Assembly (NCBI GenBank): GCA_013377005.1
Contig: JACABE010000009.1
Span: 1-47,152 of the forward strand
Source: Bacteroidota bacterium
GTDB taxonomy: Bacteria > Bacteroidota > Bacteroidia > Bacteroidales > JACABE01
DNA: 47,152 nt
Direction: 5' to 3'
Position 1 is the first letter of the stretch, and every line of letters starts with the position of its first letter. Below are positions 10,366 through 19,497 of this stretch, piece by piece. The notes under the pieces are model-generated. The model did not search any database. It saw nothing but the letters and a program-made list of their open reading frames with translations, and was not told the origin of the DNA. The position numbers and the translations under genes are program-made.

Positions 10366-10567
10366 AATGGCTGAAAATCACTACAAATATAAATATTTTT
10401 AGTATTCCACTTTATTCTTTAATAAAAGAAATACGGTTTCTTTATTTTGAAATCAGATTTTTGTATTTCCGCCTTTGCCCGATAGGCAAAAGATTAAGAA
10501 TAATGATTTTTTGATTGAAGAAAATGGGGTAAAGAGGGGAGTAGTGGATATCTTGAGAAATGACTGC
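10366..10567. other. Convergent intergenic gap
   Basis: This AT-rich spacer lies between the plus-strand membrane protein and the minus-strand frame that ends at 10568. I see no gene, no RNA and no clear terminator. Confidence 0.5.
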
Positions 10568-11044
10568 CTATTTTGTTATTATTCTATTTCTAAAGTAAAA
10601 GAAAGAACTCCAAAGAATCAAAGATACAATTAAAAATATAATCATCTGATTTCTCGCATAATCAATCATATCTTGAAATTTAAATATTTCAAAACCATTC
10701 TTATCAATGCAATAAATATCATTTTTTTGCCCCATTCCTAAATAGGTCAATATCGTACTTCGACTATAAATTGTAACAGAATCATTAATAAAAATTTTTG
10801 ATTTTATTGAATCGTAATTGTCTTTAAAGCTATCGATAAGTCTAAAATTATCAACTCCAAGATTAATTATAAGTGGATAATATTTACTATTTCTACCACT
10901 CAGTTCTATTTTAGTCTCAATATTTTGTATAACCCCTGTATTTTTAATTAAATCATTCTTAGTTAAAGTTATAGTATATAAATTTGCTAAAAACCCATAA
11001 GTAAAAAATATTGCCAGTAAATGACTTAAAAATAATATAATTAC
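10568..11044 (-). pseudogene. Two-TM membrane protein frame with no normal start codon
   Basis: From 11044 down to the stop at 10568 the minus strand is open for 158 codons and encodes a coherent protein. It has an N-terminal hydrophobic helix (VIILFLSHLLAIFFTYGF), a polar domain of about 105 residues, and a C-terminal helix (QMIIFLIVSLILW) followed by a basic tail. No ATG or GTG occurs before the second helix. The first TTG (10750) would leave only 60 residues with the last helix. An in-frame TAA at 11045-11047 closes the frame upstream, just after the pyrF stop. Either the start was lost or frameshifted, or a rare ATT (11041) or CTG (11017) codon is used. The family is not recognised. I label it a pseudogene because the start is missing, but the intact body leaves expression possible. 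Confidence 0.5.
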
Positions 11045-11085
11045 TTATATAAATCTGCCTTCCTTTGCTTTTTCGTAAAAAAGAA

Positions 11086-11916
11086 TTAGAAATGTTTCTT
11101 CATCAAAACTTCCATTTCACTTTGCATTGCAAACGCTTCTTCAGCTGCTTTTAGGGCAAAATCTTCCTTATTGGAAGCATACAAAATACTTCGGGAAGCA
11201 TTAATCAGGAGGCCACCGTCTTTATTCATACCATAATGGCAAACTTCGGCTAAACTACCACCCTGTGCTCCTACGCCGGGAACCAGCAAAAAATGTCCGG
11301 GAACTATGTTGCGTATATTTTCCAGTATTCTTGCCTGAGTGGCACCTACCACATACATCATGTTTTCACTAGTCCCCCACTCCTGCGTTTTTATCAGCAC
11401 TTCTTCATAGAGTTTCCGTTTGTTTTCGGTTTCGAGTAACTGAAAATCAAAAGCGCCTTTATTGGAAGTTAAAGCCAGAACAACAACCCATTTTTCGGGA
11501 TAGCTTAAGAAAGGTTTTACTGAGTCTTCGCCCATATATGGAGCCACCGTAATGGCATCAAAATTATAACCTTCTTTGCTCAAAAAAGCCCTGGCATATT
11601 GTTGAGAAGTATTGCCAATATCACCCCGTTTGGCATCGGCTATCAGAAATACTTCGTTATGGTATGCTTCAAGATAATTAACAGTTCTTTCGAGCGAAAG
11701 CAGTCCATTAATACCCATGGCTTCATAAAAAGCAAGATTGGGCTTATAAGCCACTGCAACATCCAGGGTAGCATCTATAATCTCACGGTTGAATTCAAAG
11801 ATGGGATCTTCGGCATCGAGCAAATGTCTGGGTATTTTAGTCATATCGGTATCCAGTCCTACACAAAGAAAAGATTTCTTTTGTTTAATGATATCAATTA
11901 ATTCTTGCTTTTTCAT
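11086..11916 (-). CDS. pyrF: Orotidine 5'-phosphate decarboxylase (type 2)
   Basis: A 276-residue enzyme that decarboxylates OMP to UMP, the last step of de novo pyrimidine synthesis, in the cytoplasm. The active-site signature of the long (type 2) family is present: Asp94-Ala-Lys96-Arg-Gly-Asp99 ([10 protein letters not shown]), together with the early LCVGLDTD segment and the phosphate-binding VPGVGAQGG and [11 protein letters not shown] loops. Length fits the family. The gene lies 74 bases downstream of prfA on the same strand, a pairing common in Bacteroidota, and is probably co-transcribed with it. Confidence 0.96.
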   Translation of the reverse strand: MKKQELIDIIKQKKSFLCVGLDTDMTKIPRHLLDAEDPIFEFNREIIDATLDVAVAYKPNLAFYEAMGINGLLSLERTVNYLEAYHNEVFLIADAKRGDIGNTSQQYARAFLSKEGYNFDAITVAPYMGEDSVKPFLSYPEKWVVVLALTSNKGAFDFQLLETENKRKLYEEVLIKTQEWGTSENMMYVVGATQARILENIRNIVPGHFLLVPGVGAQGGSLAEVCHYGMNKDGGLLINASRSILYASNKEDFALKAAEEAFAMQSEMEVLMKKHF

Positions 11917-11990
11917 AAAAATGTAAATTTAATAAATTAATGATCTGAGAATAGTCTTTGTCAACTTAAAACCTAAAACTTAAAACGTCA

Positions 11991-13061
11991 CTATCCTATA
12001 GCTTCTTTCAATCGTTCAGCATTTTCGGCCAATTGCAATGCATCTATCAACTCCTGAATATCACCATCCATATAAGTCGGCAAATTATACATAGTAAAGT
12101 TAATTCTATGATCAGTCACACGACTTTGTGGATAATTATATGTTCTTACTTTAGCAGATCGATCACCGGTAGAAACCATGGTTTTACGGGTTTTCGACAT
12201 TTCTTCCAAATGCTTTTTGTATTCAAGTTCGTATATTCTCGACCGCAACACAACCAAAGCTTTATCGTAGTTTTTCATCTGAGATTTCTGATCCTGACAA
12301 GTAACTACAATTCCTGTTGGTATATGCGTTAATCTGATGGCCGAATACGTTGTATTAACCGATTGACCACCGGGGCCTGAAGCACAATAAGTATCCTTAC
12401 GGATATCAGAAGTTTTTAATTCTACATCAAATTCTTCGGCTTCGGGCAATACCACCACTGAAGCTGCCGAAGTGTGCACACGACCCTGTGTTTCGGTTTG
12501 AGGAACACGTTGAACCCTGTGTACACCCGATTCGTATTTCATTTGACTGTAAACATTTTCTCCGCTCACATTGATAATAACTTCCTTATAACCGCCAACC
12601 GTTCCTTCTGTAACATCTACCAATTCAACTTTCCATTTACGAGCTTCGCAATATTTAACGTACATACGGTATAAATCGCCTGCAAAAATACTGGCTTCAT
12701 CACCACCGGTGCCGGCTCTAATTTCGATAATTGCATTTTTACCATCATTCGGATCAGCAGGAATTAACATAAAGCGGATATCATCTTCCATTTTATCCTT
12801 TTCTTCAATCAGCGCATTGAGTTCTTCTTTGGCCATTGCCCTGAAATCTTCGTCTTTCTCGTTATTCAAAACTTCTTTGGCATGAGATATATTGGCAATA
12901 ATATTGGCGTACTTTTTATACGCTTCTATAACAGGCTGCAAATCTTTTAAGTCCTTGCTTAGCTTTATATAACGCTTCATATCCGACATAATTTCCGGAT
13001 CATTCATCTGCTCGCTGATTTCGAGATATCGTTGATTGATGGTTTCTAATTTTTCTAACAT
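11991..13061 (-). CDS. prfA: Peptide chain release factor 1
   Basis: A 356-residue class-I release factor that reads UAA and UAG stop codons on the ribosome. The catalytic GGQ loop is at Gly231-Gly232-Gln233 ([12 protein letters not shown]), whose Gln is normally methylated by PrmC. The codon-recognition tripeptide is the PxT type, Pro187-Gln188-Thr189 in [10 protein letters not shown], which identifies RF1 rather than RF2 (SPF). The coiled N-terminal domain and length are typical. A -7 box lies just upstream at 13082-13089. Confidence 0.97.
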   Translation of the reverse strand: MLEKLETINQRYLEISEQMNDPEIMSDMKRYIKLSKDLKDLQPVIEAYKKYANIIANISHAKEVLNNEKDEDFRAMAKEELNALIEEKDKMEDDIRFMLIPADPNDGKNAIIEIRAGTGGDEASIFAGDLYRMYVKYCEARKWKVELVDVTEGTVGGYKEVIINVSGENVYSQMKYESGVHRVQRVPQTETQGRVHTSAASVVVLPEAEEFDVELKTSDIRKDTYCASGPGGQSVNTTYSAIRLTHIPTGIVVTCQDQKSQMKNYDKALVVLRSRIYELEYKKHLEEMSKTRKTMVSTGDRSAKVRTYNYPQSRVTDHRINFTMYNLPTYMDGDIQELIDALQLAENAERLKEAIG

Positions 13062-13081
13062 TGTATTAATTTTTCAGTTTG

Positions 13082-13089
13082 CAAAAGTA
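13082..13089 (-). promoter_or_regulatory. -7 promoter element of prfA-pyrF
   Basis: On the minus strand this reads TACTTTTG, followed by C, matching TAnnTTTG. It is 20 bases upstream of the prfA ATG, so the leader is very short. A GTTG lies about 16 bases further upstream as a weak -33 match. Confidence 0.5.
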
Positions 13090-13517
13090 CAATAAAAATA
13101 CGAAACAACCTATCAACCTATGTTCTAATAGATGTACTTAGCTTAAACTAAAAAATAGAGAATTCATCTTTTTATAATCGCTATTCATTGATTTTTAATT
13201 ATTATGTAGTATATTTGTAGAATAGAAAAAGGGAAAGCCTTCTATATTCATCAAAGCCGGAATGCTTTATACAGGTTTTTCTTATATACAAACGAGCTAT
13301 TCACAAAGAAAACAGCATATTTCAGATTTAAATTAAAAAACAAAACGACATAAAAACTTGTTAATGAGAATATATAAGTAATATCTTATTCAGATTTTAT
13401 AATAAACTTAGTGGGATGAACAAACTATTAATATTTACCTGACCCAGCAAAAAAGATGAACAATAAAACCTATTGCATCTGCATTTTATTGAATAAAGTA
13501 AACTAAATTGAAAGCTT
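13090..13517. other. Long leader between prfA and the sigma-54 activator gene
   Basis: This noncoding stretch holds the housekeeping-type promoter at 13188-13217 and then about 295 bases before the regulator ATG. I see no gene longer than about 25 codons and no clear riboswitch or hairpin. The TTACGA palindromes found downstream of the regulator do not occur here. Confidence 0.5.
13188..13217 (+). promoter_or_regulatory. Housekeeping promoter (-33/-7) of the response regulator gene
   Basis: TTG at 13188-13190, 19 bases, then TATATTTG at 13210-13217, which matches TAnnTTTG at the usual Bacteroidota spacing. It implies a leader of about 290 bases before the ATG at 13518. Confidence 0.5.
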
Positions 13518-14906
13518 ATGTCAAACAATGATACGATTAATGTTTTAATTCTTGATGATCAGGAAACCTACCGAAATGGCTTAGGAATTTTCATCAATAA
13601 AATTCCGGGTTTACAAACACAGCTTGCATCAAAGCCATCCGAAGCCTATGAAATTACAAAAAATCAGCACATCGATATTGCCATTTTAGATATTGATTTA
13701 CCTCAGGAATCGGGCATTGAAGTAATGAAAAAGATTAAACAGGTAAACAGTGAAACAGAGGTTATCATTATTTCGGGTCATAGCGATATCGAAACTGTAG
13801 TTGAATGCTTGCGGCAAGGAGCTTTCGATTATTTCAAGAAACCTTTTGATATGTTTGCCATTAAAAATGCCATCGAAAAAACAAAAAAGTTTATTGAAAT
13901 AAAAGATAAATTAAGTTCGGCCAAAGAAAGAATAAGAAATCTTGAAAACATTGTTCAGAATCAGCAAAACAACCTCCTTTACGGAAGCAGTAAAGAAATT
14001 AATAGGGTAAGAGACCTTATCATTAATGTTTCACATTCCAATGATACAGCTGTATTTATTTCAGGCGAAACCGGAACTGGTAAAGAATTGGTAGCCAAAC
14101 AAATTCATGCTCTCAGTAATCGTAATATGCAAGTATTAAGTGTTTATAACTGTTCTGCTATCCCAGAGCATTTGTTTGAAAGTGAATTTTTCGGATACAG
14201 CAAAGGTGCATTTACTGATGCTAAAATTGATAAAAAAGGATGGTTTGAAATTGCGGACAAAGGAACACTCTTTCTGGACGAAATTGGGGATATGCCCATG
14301 TTTCTGCAATCGAAACTATTGCGAATACTTGAAGAAAAAAAGGTTACTCGTTTAGGTGCTGTAAAAGCTATTGATATAGATGTAAGGGTTATTTCAGCAA
14401 CCAATAAAAACATATCAGATTTAATCAGAGAAGGTAAATTCAGAGAAGATCTTTATTACAGACTCAATACTTTTGAAATAGAATTACCACCTTTAAAAAA
14501 TAGAAAAGAAGATATTGCAGAATTGAGCTATTTATTTTTAAAAGAATTTGCTGCAAAGCTCAACAAAAAGATAAACCATATTGATGAAGTAGCTATTTCT
14601 CAGCTATTATCATTCAAATATCCAGGAAATGTAAGACAGCTAAAAAACTTTATCGAAAGAGCTGTAATCTTATGCAAAGGTGATACAATTAATAAGGAGC
14701 ATCTTATCAATAATATTTTTGATTTTTCAACCAATCAAAATACCACAACGACACCAACTGATAATAATCTCGATTTAGCTAAAAACGAATTACAACTTAT
14801 TGAAAGGGCATTAAAACTAGCTGATAACAACAAGACCAATGCTGCGAAATTATTAAATATTACTGTTCAGTCATTAATACGACGAATGCAGAAATATAAG
14901 TTGTAA
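13518..14906 (+). CDS. Sigma-54-dependent response regulator (NtrC family)
   Basis: A 462-residue three-domain enhancer-binding protein. The receiver domain (1 to about 125) has acidic pocket Asp13/Asp14, phospho-acceptor Asp58, Ser86 and Lys108. The AAA+ domain (about 155-390) has Walker A GETGTGKE (183-190), the sigma-54 contact loop GAFTDA (230-235, a variant of GAFTGA) and Walker B LFLDEIGD. The Fis-type helix-turn-helix is at the C terminus (NKTNAAKLLNITVQSLIRRM). Such proteins oligomerise on upstream sites and use ATP to open sigma-54 promoters. Three matching palindromes and a -24/-12 promoter lie directly downstream, before the LruC-domain gene, so that gene is the likely target. No histidine kinase is in the window. 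Confidence 0.96.
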   Translation: MSNNDTINVLILDDQETYRNGLGIFINKIPGLQTQLASKPSEAYEITKNQHIDIAILDIDLPQESGIEVMKKIKQVNSETEVIIISGHSDIETVVECLRQGAFDYFKKPFDMFAIKNAIEKTKKFIEIKDKLSSAKERIRNLENIVQNQQNNLLYGSSKEINRVRDLIINVSHSNDTAVFISGETGTGKELVAKQIHALSNRNMQVLSVYNCSAIPEHLFESEFFGYSKGAFTDAKIDKKGWFEIADKGTLFLDEIGDMPMFLQSKLLRILEEKKVTRLGAVKAIDIDVRVISATNKNISDLIREGKFREDLYYRLNTFEIELPPLKNRKEDIAELSYLFLKEFAAKLNKKINHIDEVAISQLLSFKYPGNVRQLKNFIERAVILCKGDTINKEHLINNIFDFSTNQNTTTTPTDNNLDLAKNELQLIERALKLADNNKTNAAKLLNITVQSLIRRMQKYKL

Positions 14907-14932
14907 ATTTTAAAAAATCCCATAAATTATAA

Positions 14933-14946
14933 TTACGATTTCGTAA
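14933..14946. promoter_or_regulatory. Enhancer palindrome 1 (TTACGA-N2-TCGTAA)
   Basis: A perfect inverted repeat, TTACGA TT TCGTAA. Its centre lies about 180 bases upstream of the sigma-54 promoter centre. It is the likely upstream activating site of the NtrC-family regulator encoded just before it. Confidence 0.7.
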
Positions 14947-14952
14947 CAAGAC

Positions 14953-14966
14953 TTACTATTTCGTAA
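14953..14966. promoter_or_regulatory. Enhancer palindrome 2 (TTACTA-N2-TCGTAA)
   Basis: The same motif with one changed base in the left arm. It is centred exactly 20 bases from palindrome 1, so the two sites lie on nearly the same face of the helix, as expected for paired activator dimers. Confidence 0.65.
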
Positions 14967-15036
14967 TCGCTATATTATGTATATTTTTCGTTTTTTATTA
15001 TGAAAACAGCAGTAAATTCACTATATTTGTAATGTA

Positions 15037-15050
15037 TTACGAAATCGTAA
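15037..15050. promoter_or_regulatory. Enhancer palindrome 3 (TTACGA-N2-TCGTAA)
   Basis: A perfect third copy, TTACGA AA TCGTAA, centred 84 bases (about eight helical turns) downstream of palindrome 2 and about 88 bases upstream of the predicted transcription start. Confidence 0.7.
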
Positions 15051-15105
15051 GTCAAAAAAGAAGCGAATTGTTTTTATAGTTTTGATTTTGTGCATATTAA
15101 ACAAT

Positions 15106-15121
15106 TGGCACGATAATTGAA
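15106..15121 (+). promoter_or_regulatory. Sigma-54 (-24/-12) promoter of the LruC-domain gene
   Basis: TGGCACGATAATTGAA matches the consensus TGGCACG-N4-TTGCW at every fixed position except A for C in the -12 GC. Spacing between the GG and the -12 G is correct. The predicted start is near 15131, about 50 bases before the ATG at 15182. The promoter lies between the activator gene with its palindromes and the lipoprotein gene. Confidence 0.8.
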
Positions 15122-15181
15122 TATTGAAGTAGCATAATAATAAAAATTTAAACTAACATTATTCATTTAAAATATAAACTC

Positions 15182-17215
15182 ATGAAAAAAATAATCATTT
15201 TACTGTTTTCTATTTCAATTTTAATTTCATGTAGAAAAGAATCAGATAGTACACCCCCAACACCTGAAGTTACTACTATGGAAAATATGGTAGTAAGTCA
15301 AAATTTCAACTATAAAACATCTCAGGATGTAAGTATTGAGTTAAAAGCACAGGATAATTCAGGAATTCCATTAAAACAAATTCGTTTTAATGTTTTAACT
15401 GATCTAAAAGCGAGTAAAGGTAGTAATATTGTTTCAGGTGCTACTGACGATAATGGTGAACTTAAATTGAATATTCCTTTACCAAGTTATTATGATTCAG
15501 TTGTAGTTACAACGGATTATATTGGTCTGATTAACGAAATTAAACTTCCAATTATTGGAGGTAAGGCAACCTATACTTTTGGAGGAATAAACAACAAAAA
15601 ATCATCTTATGAAGTAATAACTCCAAAAGCAACATCTTTTATCAAATATTTAGGAAGCTATAATGCTCAGGGACTACCTCTTTATTTACAAATTAAAGAC
15701 CCTATTGATCAAAGTTTATTAAAAGATATTAATTCCTGGTTACCAGAATATAAGTCCGTTCCAACTAATAATCCTCAATATTTAGCTTCATCCAATGAAA
15801 CAAATGTTATTATTAATCAACTCGCTGATGTTTACGTTACTTTTGTTCATGAAGGTGCAGGATATATGAATGTATTAGGATTTTATACCTATAATAAAAA
15901 CAATCCTCCTACCAGTGCAAGTCAGATAGATTCTATTACTATAATATTACCAAATGCATCACTAGCCGGAAGCGGAGGTGCATTATCTTCAGGAGATAAA
16001 GTTAAAATAGGAACTTTTCCTGCCAATACAGGCATAGGTTGGGTGTTGTTTGCAAATGGATGGACAGGCAGCAGCGTTAATGCTAATGCAACAAAATATT
16101 ATTCTGATCCTAGTTTTAATCCTGAAACTAGTGCAACTTATAAACAACATACAGTTCTGCTTCATGATGCTACAAGAGGATTGTTCCTATGTGGTTTTGA
16201 AGATATGAACCGTAATCCAAATGTGGGCTCGGACAATGATTTTAATGATATTGTTTTTTATGTGAAATCAAATCCTGTTCAGGCAATTTCTCAGAACAAT
16301 GTTTACCAGGCAAATCAAATTTCAGATGATTCGGATGGTGATGGTACCTCTAACTCTCAGGATGACTATCCTTCAGATGCTACAAAATCATTTAACAATT
16401 ACTATCCTTCGAAAACTCAGTTTGGAACGCTCGCATTCGAAGATTTATGGCCATCTAAAGGAGATTACGATTTTAATGATGTTGTAGTTGATTATCAATA
16501 TAATTATGTAACAAATGCATCCAATTATGTTTTAAGTATTCAGGCTACTTTTATTGTAAAAGCAACCGGAGCCGGATTTTTAGATGGATTTGGTTTTCAG
16601 ATTCCGGGACTTCTATCTTCTGCGGTAAAAAGTGTTACAGGAACTCATCTAACAGAGACAGGGTTTATTTCAACTATGTCTAATGGGTTGGAAGCAAATC
16701 AGTCTAAAGCAACAATAATCGTTTTTGATAATGCATGGAAAAACTTTACCAATATTACAGGAGTTAATCCAGATGGATATTCAGGTATCAATACAGTTAT
16801 TAACGGACGAAAAGGAACACCTGATACTTTAAATATAAATATATTATTGAATCAGCCAATAAAAACCAGTTTATTGGGCGCTCCACCTTATAATCCCTTT
16901 ATAATTGCTAATAAACAAAGAGGAAAAGAGATTCATCTTGCAGATCAAGCACCAACAGACCTTGCAGATCGTTCACTATTCGGTACTTCAAACGATAATA
17001 GTATTCCGTTGACAGGAAGATATTATAAAACCGTTAATAATTTACCTTGGGGGCTTAATATTGTTGAAAAGTTTAATTATCCTACAGAAAAATCAAAAAT
17101 TATTCAAGGCTATTTAAAATTTGCATATTGGGCACAAAGTTCTGGTTCACAATATAAAGATTGGTATAAATCATCAAATGGATATCGAAATGCTAGTTAT
17201 ATTTATCCATATTAA
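15182..17215 (+). CDS. LruC-domain (DUF4114/DUF4842) lipoprotein
   Basis: A 677-residue predicted lipoprotein. The signal peptide ends in the lipobox ILISC with Cys17, followed by RKESD, an acidic start compatible with outer-membrane or surface sorting. A DUF4114-like segment lies near 335-365 (GFEDMNRN...DNDFNDIVFYV). A calcium-binding-type Asp loop is at 382-394 (DDSDGDGTSNSQDD). The LruC/DUF4842 core starts near 415 (FEDLWPSKGDYDFNDVVVDY) and runs to the C terminus. Such proteins are surface or matrix-like; the exact role is unknown. It lies 275 bases after the sigma-54 activator gene, behind a -24/-12 promoter, and ends at a strong hairpin, so it is probably a single-gene transcript. Confidence 0.9.
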   Translation: MKKIIILLFSISILISCRKESDSTPPTPEVTTMENMVVSQNFNYKTSQDVSIELKAQDNSGIPLKQIRFNVLTDLKASKGSNIVSGATDDNGELKLNIPLPSYYDSVVVTTDYIGLINEIKLPIIGGKATYTFGGINNKKSSYEVITPKATSFIKYLGSYNAQGLPLYLQIKDPIDQSLLKDINSWLPEYKSVPTNNPQYLASSNETNVIINQLADVYVTFVHEGAGYMNVLGFYTYNKNNPPTSASQIDSITIILPNASLAGSGGALSSGDKVKIGTFPANTGIGWVLFANGWTGSSVNANATKYYSDPSFNPETSATYKQHTVLLHDATRGLFLCGFEDMNRNPNVGSDNDFNDIVFYVKSNPVQAISQNNVYQANQISDDSDGDGTSNSQDDYPSDATKSFNNYYPSKTQFGTLAFEDLWPSKGDYDFNDVVVDYQYNYVTNASNYVLSIQATFIVKATGAGFLDGFGFQIPGLLSSAVKSVTGTHLTETGFISTMSNGLEANQSKATIIVFDNAWKNFTNITGVNPDGYSGINTVINGRKGTPDTLNINILLNQPIKTSLLGAPPYNPFIIANKQRGKEIHLADQAPTDLADRSLFGTSNDNSIPLTGRYYKTVNNLPWGLNIVEKFNYPTEKSKIIQGYLKFAYWAQSSGSQYKDWYKSSNGYRNASYIYPY

Positions 17216-17237
17216 TAAATCATCAAGTAATTAATAT

Positions 17238-17276
17238 TGCAAAAAGGTTTATTGAAATTCAATAAACCTTTTTGCA
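17238..17276. terminator. Terminator after the LruC-domain gene
   Basis: A long perfect stem (arms TGCAAAAAGGTTTATTG and its complement) with a very small loop, followed by TTTTATTATA. A-rich sequence on the left and T-rich sequence on the right could let it work in both directions, although galE on the other strand ends some 135 bases away. Confidence 0.75.
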
Positions 17277-17409
17277 TTTTATTATACCGCTCAAATAATA
17301 AGAAACCCAACAGAAAAGAAAAAAACCTTATTCTGATTCAGCACTCATTGTCGATATGAAAGTTTTTTATTTATAAAGTAAATGTTTCTCAAGAGAAATT
17401 TTTACATAT

Positions 17410-18423
17410 CTATTTTCCAATTGCTTTTTCCCATTCCCAGGCTGATCGCATCATTTCTTCTAACGAACGTTCGGCTTTCCAATTGAGTGCTGAGTTGGCA
17501 AGACGAGTATCAGCATATACAGCTTCCACATCACCCGGGCGACGGGGAACCAATTCGTATTTAATTGCAATACCTGTAGCTTTTTCAAAAGCTTTAATCA
17601 TATCAAGCACCGAAATCCCAATTCCCACACCTAAGTTAAACACTTCAAAGCTTTTCTCGCTTTTTTTCTCCTTCAAACGCTCAATAGCTGCAATATGAGC
17701 AATAGCAACATCAACCACATGAATATAATCGCGTAAGCAAGTTCCATCAGGAGTATTATAATCACTGCCGAATACTCTTAGCTTTTCGCGTTTACCAAAA
17801 GCAGTTTCAGTAATATAAGGCACTAGATGATGTGGTGGTCCATCCTGAAACTCACCAATCAATGCAGTTTCATGTGCACCAATGGGATTAAAATAACGCA
17901 AAGCTATACATCGGATATCAGTTACTTTGCATGTATCAACTAAAATATCTTCACAAATTTTCTTAGTATTTCCGTAAGGAGACATTGCTGGCTTAACTGT
18001 TGCAAATTCATCAACTGGCAAAGTATCGGGTTCACCATACACTGTACAGGAGGAAGAAAATACAATATTATTTACTTCAAATTCTGCCATACACTGTAAT
18101 AAATTAACCGTTGCCGTTAAATTATTATGATAATATATTAAAGGTTCCTCAACCGATTCTTCTACCAGCAACAGAGCTGCAAAGTGAATGACTGCATCAA
18201 TATTGGGATATTTTCTGAAAAGACCCTGTAACTCATTAAAATTACACATTTCTACCTTTTCAAAAATAGGGCGTTTACCTGTAATTTTCTCAATACGATT
18301 GACCACTTCAATATCTGAGTTTACTAGATTGTCAATAATAATGGGATTGTGCCCACGATTTATCAGTTCAACTACTGTGTGTGAACCAATATAACCTATT
18401 CCGCCTGTAACTAAAATATTCAT
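17410..18423 (-). CDS. galE: UDP-glucose 4-epimerase
   Basis: A 337-residue extended SDR enzyme interconverting UDP-glucose and UDP-galactose, or their N-acetyl forms. The NAD-binding loop is TGGIGYIGSHT (6-16). The catalytic Ser cluster is at 123-125 (FSSSCTVYG) and the YxxxK motif is Tyr150-Lys154 (YGNTK). Length matches GalE. It is the last gene of a minus-strand sugar-nucleotide cluster, 113 bases after the WlbA-type dehydrogenase. It may supply a galacto-configured sugar for the same glycan, but general galactose metabolism is equally possible. Confidence 0.95.
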   Translation of the reverse strand: MNILVTGGIGYIGSHTVVELINRGHNPIIIDNLVNSDIEVVNRIEKITGKRPIFEKVEMCNFNELQGLFRKYPNIDAVIHFAALLLVEESVEEPLIYYHNNLTATVNLLQCMAEFEVNNIVFSSSCTVYGEPDTLPVDEFATVKPAMSPYGNTKKICEDILVDTCKVTDIRCIALRYFNPIGAHETALIGEFQDGPPHHLVPYITETAFGKREKLRVFGSDYNTPDGTCLRDYIHVVDVAIAHIAAIERLKEKKSEKSFEVFNLGVGIGISVLDMIKAFEKATGIAIKYELVPRRPGDVEAVYADTRLANSALNWKAERSLEEMMRSAWEWEKAIGK

Positions 18424-18536
18424 AAGCTCTGATTTTAGATGTTTATATTATTTATTAATATTTGTAATTCAATATTTGCTAATCGAAAATAAACAATGAT
18501 ATGTGAATAACAATTAACAATATAGGATTTTTAAAT

Positions 18537-19487
18537 TTATTTCTTTAAAAAAGGATGATAATCACCCACTAAACCAACAACCTCTTTATGTCTGATATCA
18601 TGCACTATCTGAATAGAGTTACATGCTTCAGACAATCCAAAACCATTACCATTCAAAATATGCTGATAAGACTGTGTATGCAAATCAGTAAATCCACCAC
18701 TAAATTTAATTTCCTGATTTTCAACTGAAATTGAACGATAAGTACGCTGACCGGTAACTTTAATTTCTTCAGGAATGTCATTATAATCGATACTTAGAAA
18801 CCATCTTACCCTGGCTTTTTCAAGCTCCAGATAACCACCGGCCTTTTCTGTTTCATATTTATGAATAATATTTTCCTTAATACCTCCAAAAATCCAGATA
18901 AGCATATCAAAAAAATGAACTCCAATATTAGTTGCAATACCACCTGATTTGGCATTATCACCCTTCCATGAATATTGATACCAGCTTCCTCTGCTTGTAA
19001 TATAGGCTAAATTTACATCATATATTTTGCCTGAAGTATCTTCATCAATTCGTTTTTTCAAATCAATTATCGACGGATGTAAACGCAATTGTAATATATT
19101 ATATATCTTTTTGCCAGTTTGCTTTTCAAGTATTTCTAGTGCATCAATATTCCAGGGATTCAACACTAATGGTTTTTCACAAATAGCATGGGCATCATTA
19201 CGAAGTGCCAGACGAATATGAGAATCATGCAAATAATTTGGAGAACAAATACTAACATACTCAATTTTATTCTCACCTTGTCGTCTAAGTTTATCAAGAT
19301 GACGATCAAAACGCTCAGCTTCTAAGAAGAAAGCTGCATTAGGAAAATAACTGTCAATAATTCCTACACTGTCAAATTTATCTAAAGCAGCAACCAACTC
19401 ATTGTCAGTTTCTTTAATAGCTTTCATGTGACGGGGAGCAATATAACCTGCTGCTCCGATTAAACCAAATTTAATAGGTTTTTGCAT
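18537..19487 (-). CDS. wlbA: Gfo/Idh/MocA oxidoreductase, WlbA/WbpB type
   Basis: A 316-residue NAD-dependent dehydrogenase. The N-terminal Rossmann motif is GLIGAAGYIAPRHM (8-21), and the family motif EKP is at Glu104-Lys105-Pro106. The length and the segments NILQLRLHP and GGIATNIGVHFFDM match WlbA/WbpB, which oxidises C3 of UDP-GlcNAc-uronic acid to the 3-keto sugar. The next two steps of that pathway are encoded immediately upstream on the same strand (acetyltransferase 10 bases away, then aminotransferase), which supports the assignment over other family members. Confidence 0.88.
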   Translation of the reverse strand: MQKPIKFGLIGAAGYIAPRHMKAIKETDNELVAALDKFDSVGIIDSYFPNAAFFLEAERFDRHLDKLRRQGENKIEYVSICSPNYLHDSHIRLALRNDAHAICEKPLVLNPWNIDALEILEKQTGKKIYNILQLRLHPSIIDLKKRIDEDTSGKIYDVNLAYITSRGSWYQYSWKGDNAKSGGIATNIGVHFFDMLIWIFGGIKENIIHKYETEKAGGYLELEKARVRWFLSIDYNDIPEEIKVTGQRTYRSISVENQEIKFSGGFTDLHTQSYQHILNGNGFGLSEACNSIQIVHDIRHKEVVGLVGDYHPFLKK

Positions 19488-19497
19488 TTTTTACTGA

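Noticed and set aside
14140-14413. Frames overlapping the sigma-54 activator (plus 14140-14355, minus 14144-14413)
   Set aside because: Both overlap the conserved AAA+ domain coding region and have no domain content of their own.
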